NCBI GenBank assembly: GCA_043778625.1
Contig: JAYWFU010000100.1
Coordinates: 1 to 16,892, forward strand
Source of the DNA: JACMRI01 sp043778625
Lineage (GTDB): Bacteria > Bacteroidota > Bacteroidia > UBA4408
DNA length: 16,892 nucleotides
Direction of reading: 5' to 3'
The translations under genes and the position numbers were made by a program. Shown here in pieces: positions 6,376-13,403 of the stretch. The number at the start of each line of letters is the position of its first letter. Within the stretch, counting starts at the first letter, position 1. Under the pieces are notes generated by a model. The model saw nothing but the letters and a program-made list of their open reading frames with translations. It did no database searches and was not told where the DNA came from.

Positions 6376-7668
6376 ATGAAAAAATCAATTGTATGGTTTA
6401 AAACCGATTTACGTCTACACGATAACGAAACCCTTGTACAAGCCATTGCACAAAGCGACGAGATAATACCTGTGTATTGTTTTGAAAACGAGCAGTACAA
6501 AACCAACGAGTTTGGATTTACAAAAATAGGCAGTTTCAGAACTCAATTTTTGTTAGAGTCGTTACAAGACTTGGATACGCAACTGCGTAAGTTAGGTTCT
6601 GGTTTACTTATTTTGAGAGGCAATGCAGCCGAAGAAATAATAAAAGTAGCAGAGCAATATGGTGTGCGAAAAGTGTTTGCAAAAAAAGAAGTAGCCTACG
6701 AAGAAAAAAACACAGAGGCCGAACTAGAAGAAAAATTATGGAAAATAAATTGTACGCTCGAAACCTATAGCACAAGCACCTTGTACCATGCTGCCGACTT
6801 ACCTTTTTCAATTAAAGATATTCCTGATGTGTTTACCAATTTTAGAAAAAAAGCCGAAAAAGATGCCACAATTCGGCCTATATTTAATACTCCTAGACAC
6901 ATAATATCTCCCACAATAAAACCCCTGTACTTGCCCACTGTGCAACAGTTAGGTTTGGTTGAACTAAGTAAAGATACCCGCCAAGCCATTGATTTTAAAG
7001 GCGGAGAAACCGAAGGCTACAAACGCTTGCACCATTATTTTACCGAAACTAAAGCTATATCTACCTACAAAGAAACCCGTAACGAATTAATAGGCGCAAA
7101 TTATTCGAGTAAATTTTCGGCGTGGTTAGCATTAGGTTGTTTATCGCCACGCGAAATTTATTACGAACTAAAAAAATACGAGGCGCAGTACGGCGAAAAT
7201 AAATCGACCTATTGGTTGGTATTTGAATTAATGTGGCGTGATTATTTTAGATTTATGATGAAGAAATACCGCAATCGTTTTTTTTTACAAGCAGGTATTA
7301 AAACAGGCGAAACAGTATTAAAACCTTATAACCACAACAGTTTGCAACAGTGGATAAATGGGCAAACAGGCGTTGATTTTATAGATGCTAATATGCTTGA
7401 ACTAAAACTCACTGGGTTTATGAGTAACCGTGGCAGGCAAAATGTAGCCAGCTATTTAATAAACGATTTAAAGCTCGATTGGCGCTATGGCGCAGCTTAC
7501 TTTGAGCAACAGTTAATAGATTATGATGTGTGTAGTAATTGGGGCAATTGGGCGTATTTAGCAGGCGTTGGCAACGACCCTAGAGGTAACCGATATTTTA
7601 ATATTGAAAAACAAGCCAACGATTATGATGCTAACAAAGCGTATAGGAAATTGTGGTTGGATAAGTAG
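6376..7668 (+). CDS. Cryptochrome DASH (CRY-DASH)
   Basis: 430 residues. The N-terminus MKKSIVWFKTDLRLHDNETL starts the photolyase antenna domain; RNAAEEIIKVAEQYGVRKVF-like alternation and DFKGGETEGYKRL lead into the FAD domain with SAWLALGCLSPREIYYEL. GFMSNRGRQNVASYLIND (residues 347-364) and CSNWGNWAYLAGVGNDPRG (386 onward) are CRY-DASH signatures. N388 and W392 match E. coli N378 and W382, and Y394 matches W384, so the flavin pocket is canonical, unlike the first photolyase-like protein in this operon. Known members bind FAD and methenyltetrahydrofolate and repair cyclobutane dimers in single-stranded or looped DNA. The ATG at 6376 is used; an in-frame TTG at 6361 lies inside the preceding gene. 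It is the last gene of the operon, 62 nt before a strong hairpin. Confidence 0.93.
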   Translation: MKKSIVWFKTDLRLHDNETLVQAIAQSDEIIPVYCFENEQYKTNEFGFTKIGSFRTQFLLESLQDLDTQLRKLGSGLLILRGNAAEEIIKVAEQYGVRKVFAKKEVAYEEKNTEAELEEKLWKINCTLETYSTSTLYHAADLPFSIKDIPDVFTNFRKKAEKDATIRPIFNTPRHIISPTIKPLYLPTVQQLGLVELSKDTRQAIDFKGGETEGYKRLHHYFTETKAISTYKETRNELIGANYSSKFSAWLALGCLSPREIYYELKKYEAQYGENKSTYWLVFELMWRDYFRFMMKKYRNRFFLQAGIKTGETVLKPYNHNSLQQWINGQTGVDFIDANMLELKLTGFMSNRGRQNVASYLINDLKLDWRYGAAYFEQQLIDYDVCSNWGNWAYLAGVGNDPRGNRYFNIEKQANDYDANKAYRKLWLDK

Positions 7669-7730
7669 GGGGTATTTATTACGACTTAAGAGGTGTATAT
7701 AATAAATAGTTTACATTAGAATATTTCAAT

Positions 7731-7769
7731 TAACTACTTAAAATGCGCTGTACGCATTTTAAGTAGTTA
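7731..7769 (+). terminator. Strong hairpin, probable terminator of the photolyase operon
   Basis: A perfect 17-bp stem: TAACTACTTAAAATGCG (7731-7747) pairs with its exact complement at 7753-7769 around a 5-nt loop (CTGTA). It lies 62 nt after the CRY-DASH stop. The following TTGCTTTT is a modest U tract. The stem is symmetrical, so it could also act against transcription from the right. Confidence 0.75.
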
Positions 7770-7840
7770 TTGCTTTTCAGATACGGTATAGTTAGTATTT
7801 AGGATTGGTGAATTAAAATAAGTAATATTGCGTATCTTAC

Positions 7841-7918
7841 CAGAGATGCATAAACAGAGATGCACAAAATCCCGGCTATCGCTTGCCTTCGGCGCCTTGA
7901 GTGGCTTTTGTGCATCTC
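7841..7918. repeat. 10-bp direct repeat leading into a perfect 13-bp inverted repeat
   Basis: CAGAGATGCA occurs at 7841-7850 and 7855-7864, separated by TAAA. The second copy opens an inverted repeat: GAGATGCACAAAA (7857-7869) and its exact complement TTTTGTGCATCTC (7906-7918), enclosing 36 nt with smaller G/C-rich hairpins around CCTTCGG. No coding sense is apparent. It may be a structured RNA, a small non-autonomous element or an element end. Confidence 0.6.
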
Positions 7919-7935
7919 CAACGCGCTTTAAGAAA

Positions 7936-8017
7936 TGTAGTAAGCCCTTCGGAACTTCCTACACCTATGCGTTTTGCGAAAAGCAAAACTTTTCGCAAAG
8001 CACGCTGGCGTTAGCGT
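7936..8017. repeat. Three consecutive hairpins (structured intergenic element)
   Basis: Three stems follow each other closely. TGTAG.AAG at 7936-7944 pairs with CTT.CTACA at 7955-7963, with one mismatch. TTTGCGAAAAG (7973-7983) pairs perfectly with CTTTTCGCAAA (7989-7999) around CAAAA. ACGCT (8002-8006) pairs with AGCGT (8013-8017). Together with 7841-7918 they make about 180 nt of highly structured, more G/C-rich DNA unlike the operon intergenic gaps. Function unknown. Confidence 0.55.
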
Positions 8018-8098
8018 AAAGGCTTTGAGACAGTGCGAAATTTAAAAACTCAATCTTTTTGACACTATTTCTAATGACAAAGAAATCGTTAACGGTAA

Positions 8099-8129
8099 TT
8101 GTATATGACAATAAAAACATATACCTTTG
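8099..8129 (+). promoter_or_regulatory. Bacteroidota-type promoter of the two-gene cassette
   Basis: TTG (8099-8101), a 20-nt spacer and TACCTTTG (8122-8129) match the phylum's -33/-7 consensus fully at -7 and in spacing. Transcription would start about 8136, giving a leader of roughly 18 nt before the ATG at 8154. The cassette therefore carries its own promoter. Confidence 0.75.
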
Positions 8130-8153
8130 TACAACGATAAATAATAAAAAAAC

Positions 8154-8621
8154 ATGAATGCAATTGAAGAAATATTAGCTCCTGCAAATTGGGAATTTAC
8201 CTCTCCAAAAGAAAAGTTATTTTCTAGCGACCATGTAATAGACGCATATCTCAAGGGGCAGAAATCTGGCTTAGAACAAGCCCAGCGACTTATTTTAGAA
8301 AAACTTGTTTCTAACATTAACAAGTCTGGCAAAAACACCACTGCTATTTTAGACTTTATTAGAAAAAAGAAATTTAATCCTATTTCAGCTTACCTTAAAA
8401 TAAACTCATTTGACGATTTTGCTATTCTAATTGTTCTACCACAATCTGAATTCATAGACAAAAAGATTTTTAGTATTTACGATTTCATTTCTGAATTAGA
8501 AAATAAGGAAAATGAAGACCTGTATCACATACAAGTATCAATCTGCGACACGGAAGACGGAATTGATGAGAATTATGTTCGTTCAGACGGGTTTAATCTA
8601 AAGCATAAAATGACTAAATGA
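8154..8621 (+). CDS. Hypothetical protein, partner of the HEPN-like gene
   Basis: 155-residue soluble protein that I cannot assign to a named family. The N-terminal half is helical, with YLKGQKSGLEQAQRLILEKL and a basic ILDFIRKKKF stretch. A central hydrophobic strand, FDDFAILIVLP (about residues 84-94), is followed by an acidic helix (YDFISELENKENED) and a strand, YHIQVSICD, then RSDGFNLKHK at the C-terminus. The strand DDFAILIVLP recalls the 'DxDLLVxLP' strand of minimal nucleotidyltransferases, but the GSxxxG motif is absent, so any relation would be to a degenerate, non-catalytic domain. It has its own promoter, and its stop overlaps the next ATG by 4 nt (ATGA), a coupling typical of toxin-antitoxin and other two-component pairs. 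Its position between structured repeats suggests horizontal acquisition. Confidence 0.7.
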   Translation: MNAIEEILAPANWEFTSPKEKLFSSDHVIDAYLKGQKSGLEQAQRLILEKLVSNINKSGKNTTAILDFIRKKKFNPISAYLKINSFDDFAILIVLPQSEFIDKKIFSIYDFISELENKENEDLYHIQVSICDTEDGIDENYVRSDGFNLKHKMTK

Positions 8622-9007
8622 AGAAACAACATGCTATTCACAACGAAGAAGCCTGTAAATTTCTTCTAACAAGTAAAAAATTCAATGACTGGGTTGTTAC
8701 GACTGCTTTTTATTCTGCATTACACTTTGTTCAGCATGAATTATTTCCATTAATTGACAATGGACAGAAATATACTGACTTCAATGTATATTTCGGAAAG
8801 GTCTTGAAAAAAAAGAATAAAAAATTATCCAAACATTCAGCAACTATAGAGCTTGTAAAAACTAATTTACCTTCATGTTCATCTTATTATAGGTGGTTAC
8901 ATGACGCTTGTATGAGTGCTCGTTACAACAATTATATTGTTTCAGAATCAAAGGCAACGACTGCAAGCAACTATTTAATCGAGATGAAAAATAATCTTAA
9001 AAAGTAG
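8618..9007 (+). CDS. HEPN-like small helical protein
   Basis: 129 residues, apparently all helical. FNDWVVTTAFYSALHFVQHE (about residues 22-41) matches the first conserved HEPN-like helix ('W...A.FYaAlH'), a later HSATIELVKTNLP block matches the middle, and YYRWLHDACMSARYNNYIV (about 90-108) matches the last helix, where HEPN RNases carry RxxxxH. Here R102 is present but followed by YNNYIV, with no histidine at the expected spacing, so a canonical HEPN RNase site is not seen. It may be catalytically altered, or belong to a HEPN-like branch that binds rather than cuts RNA. Start overlaps the upstream stop by 4 nt. Seven nt after its stop begins an attC-like inverted repeat. Family assignment is by pattern only. 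Confidence 0.65.
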   Translation: MKKQHAIHNEEACKFLLTSKKFNDWVVTTAFYSALHFVQHELFPLIDNGQKYTDFNVYFGKVLKKKNKKLSKHSATIELVKTNLPSCSSYYRWLHDACMSARYNNYIVSESKATTASNYLIEMKNNLKK

Positions 9008-9015
9008 CCCATCCA

Positions 9016-9143
9016 CTAACAGCACCTACCCAAAAGGCGGGTTTTAGTGCTCCAAAGATAGTTTAGTGATTAATGGAAGTTTAGTTTTTCAAATTAAGTT
9101 TTGTGGTAAAAGTCCCGCCCTTCGGGTAGCTGCAAACCGTTAG
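9016..9143 (+). repeat. attC-like imperfect inverted repeat downstream of the cassette
   Basis: Two outer box pairs are arranged as in integron attC sites. CTAAC (9016-9020) pairs with GTTAG (9139-9143), and CTACCC (9026-9031) pairs with GGGTAG (9124-9129). The left spacer is 5 nt, the right 9 nt, and GCA/TGC within the spacers also pair. The total of about 130 nt is within the attC range, the site starts 8 nt after the stop codon, and the order is right for a plus-strand cassette. The GTTAGCA end only partly fits GTTRRRY, and no integrase is in the window, so this stays tentative. Confidence 0.35.
9021..9051 (+). terminator. Hairpin just after the HEPN-like gene, possible terminator
   Basis: AGCAC (9021-9025) pairs with GTGCT (9047-9051), and ACCC (9028-9031) with GGGT (9039-9042), around a 7-nt loop. 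It lies 13 nt after the stop codon. No U tract follows, and it overlaps the attC-like repeat, with which it would compete for pairing. Confidence 0.35.
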
Positions 9144-9199
9144 CACAAAAATAAACCTAGCCGCAATTTAACCTATATTTACGCCAAATAAAAACAATA

Positions 9200-10462
9200 A
9201 TGTACGACGTAATTATAGTAGGAGGTGGAGCATCGGGTATATTTACCGCTGCTAACATTGTGTTACAACGCCCTAAGACAAAGGTACTTATCATCGAAAA
9301 ATCAAACAAACTATTAGCTAAAGTTAAAATTTCGGGCGGAGGACGATGCAATGTAACCCACGCCGAATACGAAAATAAATCATTAGTAAAAAATTACCCA
9401 CGAGGCAATAAAGCACTAATGAGCGTGTTTAGCAGGTTTAGCACCTACGATACCATTGATTGGTTTGCACAGCAAGGCGTGGAACTGCATGCCGAACAAG
9501 ACGGACGAATGTTTCCGACCACCAACGACTCGCAAACTATTATTGATTGCCTACTAAAAATTATAACCCGTGCCAATGTAGAAATACGCACCAGTACACA
9601 ATTACACCACATAACGCTAACCAATAGTGGCGCAACATTAAGCGTGGCAACTAATGAAGTTGAAACAATTGTTAAGTGCAAAAAAATAATGTTAGCCACA
9701 GGTGGTTATGCCAAAAACGAAAATTACAATTGGCTACGCACACTTGGTTACGCAGTAACTCCGCCCGTTCCATCATTGTTTACATTTAATATCCCTAAGC
9801 ACCCTATAACCCAATTAATGGGTGTGGCGGTTAACAAAGCAAGCATTAAAATACTCGAAACTAAAACTACTTACACAGGCTCGTTACTTATAACCCACTG
9901 GGGGCTAAGCGGCCCAGCGGTTATAAAACTTTCGGCGTTTGATGCCGTGGCACTTAATACACTTAATTACAACTATACAGTACAAGTTAATTGGTTAGAT
10001 TTTTATACCGAAGAAGAGGTGTTTGAATTATTAATGGAGCAAAAAAACAGTACGCCCAAAAAAATAATTTACACCACCATTCCTACTTTTAACAACGAGC
10101 AATTGCCTAAGCGTTTATGGCAGTTTTTGTGCACTGATTGTGCACTACCCGAACAATTAGATTATGCCAACCTAAGCCATGCGCAAGCCCGAAAGCTAAG
10201 TACAACACTCTGTAATTACACCTTAAAAGCTAACGGAAAAACTACCTACAAAGAGGAATTTGTAACCGCAGGTGGTGTTACTATTGATGCCGTAAATACC
10301 CAAACATTTAACAGCAAACAACACCCTGCGCTGTACTTTGCAGGCGAGGTACTTAATGTAGACGGAATAACAGGAGGGTTTAATTTTCAGTTTGCGTGGT
10401 CGAGCGCATATATTGCTACCACAGCTATTGTGGAGCAATTACAATCCGTTTCGCAAAAGTAA
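9200..10462 (+). CDS. BaiN/HI0933-like NAD(P)/FAD-dependent oxidoreductase
   Basis: 420-residue flavoprotein, the usual family size. The FAD-binding Rossmann start is MYDVIIVGGGASG (GxGxxG region, residues 8-13) with E33 at the ribose-binding acidic position. KISGGGRCNVTHAE (43-56) and DGRMFPTTNDSQTI are HI0933/BaiN signatures, THWGLSGPAV marks the middle, and FAGEVLNVDGITGGFNFQFA is the C-terminal FAD-binding motif. It is presumably a cytoplasmic oxidoreductase; BaiN acts on bile-acid intermediates in clostridia, but members in other phyla have no known substrate, so no symbol is given. A 193-nt gap with hairpins precedes it; I see no full promoter there (TATATTTA at 9174-9181 is a weak -7 candidate). 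ParB follows after 83 nt. Confidence 0.88.
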   Translation: MYDVIIVGGGASGIFTAANIVLQRPKTKVLIIEKSNKLLAKVKISGGGRCNVTHAEYENKSLVKNYPRGNKALMSVFSRFSTYDTIDWFAQQGVELHAEQDGRMFPTTNDSQTIIDCLLKIITRANVEIRTSTQLHHITLTNSGATLSVATNEVETIVKCKKIMLATGGYAKNENYNWLRTLGYAVTPPVPSLFTFNIPKHPITQLMGVAVNKASIKILETKTTYTGSLLITHWGLSGPAVIKLSAFDAVALNTLNYNYTVQVNWLDFYTEEEVFELLMEQKNSTPKKIIYTTIPTFNNEQLPKRLWQFLCTDCALPEQLDYANLSHAQARKLSTTLCNYTLKANGKTTYKEEFVTAGGVTIDAVNTQTFNSKQHPALYFAGEVLNVDGITGGFNFQFAWSSAYIATTAIVEQLQSVSQK

Positions 10463-10466
10463 TCAA

Positions 10467-10495
10467 TTGAAATTCGTTTATTTTTAAGATATTTG
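10467..10495 (+). promoter_or_regulatory. Weak promoter candidate upstream of parB
   Basis: TTG (10467-10469) and GATATTTG (10488-10495) approximate the Bacteroidota -33/-7 boxes, with an 18-nt spacer and one mismatch at the -7 start. The region lies about 50 nt upstream of the parB ATG. It is the best match in the 83-nt gap, though imperfect. Confidence 0.35.
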
Positions 10496-10545
10496 AATAA
10501 TTAAAATTCTGTATAAATCAGTATCACATACAATTACACATAAAC

Positions 10546-11460
10546 ATGGCTATGAAAAAAAGTGCAATGGGTCGCGGGTTAAGCGCACTATTAGAAAGCA
10601 ATGAAACCGATATAACACAGCGCTACAAAGGCGATTTGCCACAAAGCGCTAACGCAGGCAGTATTGGCAACCTAAAAATTGAACAAATTGTAGCCAATAG
10701 ATTTCAACCTCGTAATAAGTTTGAACAAGAGGCATTAGAGGAACTTGCGCAATCCATTAAAGAATTGGGCATAATTCAGCCTGTAACCGTGCGCAAAATG
10801 GGTTACGACAAATTTGAATTAATATCAGGAGAACGCCGATTTAGAGCTTCGCAATTGGCGGGCTTAACCGAAATACCAGCCTACATACGCATTGCTAACG
10901 ACCAACAATCGTTGGAAATGGCATTGGTAGAAAACATACAGCGCGAAAACCTTGACGCTATTGAGGTGGCATTAAGCTACCAACGTTTAATTGACGAATG
11001 CAACTTAACACAGGAAGAAATGAGTGAGCGAGTGGGCAAAAAACGTTCCACCATTACCAATTATTTACGTTTGTTAAAGTTACAACCGGAAATACAACGA
11101 GGCATTATCAATCGTCAAATATCAATGGCGCACGCCCGTACGTTGGTAAGTGTAGAGGACTCGGCTACGCAGATGCAGATATTTCATGATATTATTAAGA
11201 ATGATTTATCGGTACGTCAGGTAGAAGATTGGGTACGTGGTGTGGACAAAAAAACACCCGCAAAATCAAAGAAAAAAGCAGTGGTAAAAGTATTGCCTTA
11301 TAATTTTCAGAAATTAAATAACGACTTAGGTACACATTTTAAAACCACCGTTGATTTTAAACGTAATGCCAAGGGACAAGGTAGCATAGTTATACCCTTT
11401 GCGTCAGATGTAGATTTGGAGCGTATTATTAAACTACTAAACTTACCTACCGAGGACTAA
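10546..11460 (+). CDS. parB: Chromosome-partitioning protein ParB
   Basis: 304 residues. The N-terminal tail KKSAMGRGLSALLE (about residues 4-17) is the conserved ParB segment that interacts with ParA. The ParB/Sulfiredoxin CTP-binding domain follows: QPRNKFEQEALEELAQSI, GERRFRA (95-101) and ENIQRENLDAIEVA (129-142). The helix-turn-helix for parS recognition spans about 154-179 (LTQEEMSERVGKKRSTITNY), and a C-terminal dimerisation domain ends the protein. ParB loads on parS near the origin and segregates chromosomes with ParA. No parA lies directly upstream, where it usually sits; a BaiN-like gene does. I saw no parS palindrome in the window. ATG 10552 is an alternative start two codons in. 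The next gene begins 6 nt after the stop. Confidence 0.95.
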   Translation: MAMKKSAMGRGLSALLESNETDITQRYKGDLPQSANAGSIGNLKIEQIVANRFQPRNKFEQEALEELAQSIKELGIIQPVTVRKMGYDKFELISGERRFRASQLAGLTEIPAYIRIANDQQSLEMALVENIQRENLDAIEVALSYQRLIDECNLTQEEMSERVGKKRSTITNYLRLLKLQPEIQRGIINRQISMAHARTLVSVEDSATQMQIFHDIIKNDLSVRQVEDWVRGVDKKTPAKSKKKAVVKVLPYNFQKLNNDLGTHFKTTVDFKRNAKGQGSIVIPFASDVDLERIIKLLNLPTED

Positions 11461-11466
11461 TTAATA

Positions 11467-12099
11467 GTGCAACATATCAATCGTAAATTAACCGTAATAC
11501 TATGCTCAATATCGTTAATGATGTTGAGCATAACTGCTTTTGGTATAACACCTCAACCACTAGTAAAAGATAGTGCTTCGGTTAAAAAAGACACTTGCAA
11601 ATGCCAATATCCATGCCCACGCACCGCCGCGCGTTTAGCAGCGATATTGCCTGGCGCAGGACAAATTTATAATAAAAAGTATTGGAAACTTCCCATTGTA
11701 TACGGGGCATTAGGGGCATTAACGTATTTAACAATTGACTACTCTATTAAATTTAATACGTATAAAAAAGGTTATTTAACAGCAGTAGATAGCATTAGGG
11801 GCAACGAAACATTTAAAGACACAATTACTTACACCGCGCAGCGCCTTAATGCTGAGCAAGAGCAAGCACATAGCCGTAGAGATTTGTTTGCATTAGTAGG
11901 AGTTGTATTCTATTTAGCCACGGTGGTAGATGCCTTGGTAGATGCGCATTTGGCACATTTTGACGTAAGCAATAATTTATCGATGCAGATTAAACCTAAC
12001 GTACAACCGTACTATAATTTTGCACACAACGGCACGCCAACATTAGGTGTTAATGCAGGAGTTACATTAAATTTTAATATTCATAGTAAGAAAAAATAA
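11467..12099 (+). CDS. DUF5683 domain membrane protein
   Basis: 210 residues. Start is GTG at 11467, needed to give a basic N-terminus before the hydrophobic core LTVILCSISLMMLSITAFG, a likely signal peptide or anchor. The mature part begins with a Cys/Pro stretch and then the DUF5683 core, RTAARLAAILPGAGQIYNKK (about residues 52-71), YWKLPIVYGALGALTYLTID (a membrane segment), a charged region, and FALVGVVFYLATVVDALVDA (a second segment). The C-terminal LGVNAGVTLNFNI is beta-like. Function is unknown, but the family is found next to parB and dapB across Bacteroidota, as here. It starts 6 nt after parB and ends 2 nt before the next gene, so it is cotranscribed. Confidence 0.85.
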   Translation: MQHINRKLTVILCSISLMMLSITAFGITPQPLVKDSASVKKDTCKCQYPCPRTAARLAAILPGAGQIYNKKYWKLPIVYGALGALTYLTIDYSIKFNTYKKGYLTAVDSIRGNETFKDTITYTAQRLNAEQEQAHSRRDLFALVGVVFYLATVVDALVDAHLAHFDVSNNLSMQIKPNVQPYYNFAHNGTPTLGVNAGVTLNFNIHSKKK

Positions 12100-12101
12100 T
12101 A

Positions 12102-12635
12102 ATGATAAAGCCAACAGAGTTACCCAAGGCATCGCTATTGTACAATCAACACCATAATTATGCGGATAGCTTTGAGGGTACTGTTATTTATTTACAAAAC
12201 TCGCTAACTGCTACCGATGTTGCCAAAGCTTTTTTTTCGTCGGCGCCTACGTGGGTTGATAAATTATTTTTAATTCGTAATAAATTAGTGCGTGTGTTTG
12301 GGTTAAAAACCTCCAAAAACCCAACCAATAGAGCGGAGCAACTAGCTAATTTTAATTGTGAAGTGGGGCAACAACTAGGTTTGTTTAAAGTATATAGCAA
12401 AAGTGCCACTGAGGTAATAATGGGCGAAAACGACAAGCATTTGAATTTTAGAGTGTCGTTATTAGTTACACCTTTACAAAACGCTACTCGTAGCAAAAAC
12501 ATTACAATAACCACTACTGTTACATTTAACAATTGGTTCGGAAAAATTTATTTTATGCCCGTACGACCGTTTCACAAACCAATTGTACCCACTATGCTCA
12601 AGGGTATTATTAGGCAGTTAGAAAAAAATAAATAA
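12102..12635 (+). CDS. DUF2867 domain-containing protein
   Basis: 177 residues, soluble, no signal peptide. HHNYADSFEG near the N-terminus, PTWVDKLFLIRNKLVRVFGL (about residues 49-68) and MGENDKHLNFRVSLLV (about 107-122) are the conserved DUF2867 blocks; the C-terminal FGKIYFMPVRPFHKPIVPTM also fits the family. The fold and biochemical role are unknown to me, though a ligand-binding fold is plausible. It sits 2 nt after the DUF5683 gene and 26 nt before dapB, in the parB-dapB run, where I do not expect a DUF2867 gene in the common order, so it may be a lineage-specific insertion. Confidence 0.75.
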   Translation: MIKPTELPKASLLYNQHHNYADSFEGTVIYLQNSLTATDVAKAFFSSAPTWVDKLFLIRNKLVRVFGLKTSKNPTNRAEQLANFNCEVGQQLGLFKVYSKSATEVIMGENDKHLNFRVSLLVTPLQNATRSKNITITTTVTFNNWFGKIYFMPVRPFHKPIVPTMLKGIIRQLEKNK

Positions 12636-12661
12636 ATTAACATTTCTATTATAGATTAATA

Positions 12662-13381
12662 ATGAAAATAGCACTTATAGGATACGGTAAAATGGGCAAG
12701 ATGATTGAAACCATTGCCCTACAACGTGGGCACACCATAGCTTGCGCAATTGGCACTACCAACACTAATGATATTAACACCACAGCTTTTACAACGGCTG
12801 ATGTAGCTATTGATTTTAGTACGCCAGCATCGGTACTTAATAATATTAATAAATGTTTTGCCAACAATATACCAGTGGTCGTAGGTACAACTGGCTGGAA
12901 CACACATTTAGCAAGCGTTACCGAGCAATGCCTTGCGCAACAACAAGCATTATTACACGCAAGTAATTTTAGCATTGGAGTAAATGTGTTTTTTGCTATT
13001 AACAAAAAACTGGCGCAACTAATGCAACCTTACACTGATTATGAAATAACAATGCAAGAGGTACACCACCTCCAAAAGTCAGATTCCCCTAGCGGTACGG
13101 GTATTTCGTTAGCTAATGATATTTTAGCTAATAATTCAAAATACAACGAATGGGCTTTGTTAGAAGATAAAAAAACAAGTAATCAATTAATTATTGAGGC
13201 CCTTCGCAAGCCCGATGTGGTGGGGTTTCATAGCATTACTTACCAAAACACTATTGATAACATAACCATAAGCCACGATGCACATACTCGCCAAGGTTTT
13301 GCACAAGGTGCTGTAATAGCCGCCGAATGGTTAGTGGGCAAGCAAGGCGTATTTACCATGAATGACGTGCTGGGTATCTAA
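12662..13381 (+). CDS. dapB: 4-hydroxy-tetrahydrodipicolinate reductase
   Basis: 239 residues. MKIALIGYGKMGKMIE is the NAD(P)-binding Rossmann motif, VAIDFSTPASV and VVVGTTGWN follow in the family order, and SNFSIGVNVF leads to the catalytic segment EVHHLQKSDSPSGTG, where H136 and K139 match E. coli H160 and K163. GFHSITYQNTIDNITISHDA and the C-terminal FTMNDVLGI are also typical. The enzyme reduces hydroxy-tetrahydrodipicolinate with NAD(P)H in the diaminopimelate/lysine pathway. It is about 30 residues shorter than the E. coli enzyme, as is common in Bacteroidota. Neither lepB (often next) nor other dap genes follow; folK converges from the other strand 22 nt downstream. Confidence 0.97.
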   Translation: MKIALIGYGKMGKMIETIALQRGHTIACAIGTTNTNDINTTAFTTADVAIDFSTPASVLNNINKCFANNIPVVVGTTGWNTHLASVTEQCLAQQQALLHASNFSIGVNVFFAINKKLAQLMQPYTDYEITMQEVHHLQKSDSPSGTGISLANDILANNSKYNEWALLEDKKTSNQLIIEALRKPDVVGFHSITYQNTIDNITISHDAHTRQGFAQGAVIAAEWLVGKQGVFTMNDVLGI

Positions 13382-13399
13382 AATAATTTGTTCATTATT
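13382..13399. terminator. Small AT-only hairpin between convergent dapB and folK
   Basis: AATAAT (13382-13387) and ATTATT (13394-13399) pair around TTGTTC in the 22-nt gap between the two converging genes. It is the only dyad there and could serve both directions, but six A-T pairs make it weak. Confidence 0.25.
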
Positions 13400-13403
13400 C
13401 TGG

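Noticed and set aside
7828..8019. 63-codon open frame on the plus strand
   Set aside because: It runs entirely through the hairpin cluster, has low-complexity, family-less content and is explained by the repeat structure.
8080..8100. GTTAACGG at 8088-8095 as the left boundary of an integron cassette
   Set aside because: It resembles a GTTRRRY-type core only loosely, and I found no matching R/L boxes upstream, so it cannot be claimed as an attachment site.
8042..8341. 99-codon open frame on the minus strand
   Set aside because: It covers the promoter and the opposite strand of the first cassette gene, which has better coding features and coupling to its neighbour.
10463..10545. parS site near parB
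   Set aside because: No match to the palindromic consensus TGTTTCACGTGAAACA was found here or elsewhere in the window.
12188..12532. 114-codon open frame on the minus strand opposite the DUF2867 gene
   Set aside because: The plus-strand frame has recognisable family motifs and fits the operon; this is an antisense shadow.
12649..13005. 118-codon open frame on the minus strand opposite dapB
   Set aside because: dapB carries all its catalytic motifs on the plus strand; the minus-strand peptide is Cys-rich and family-less.
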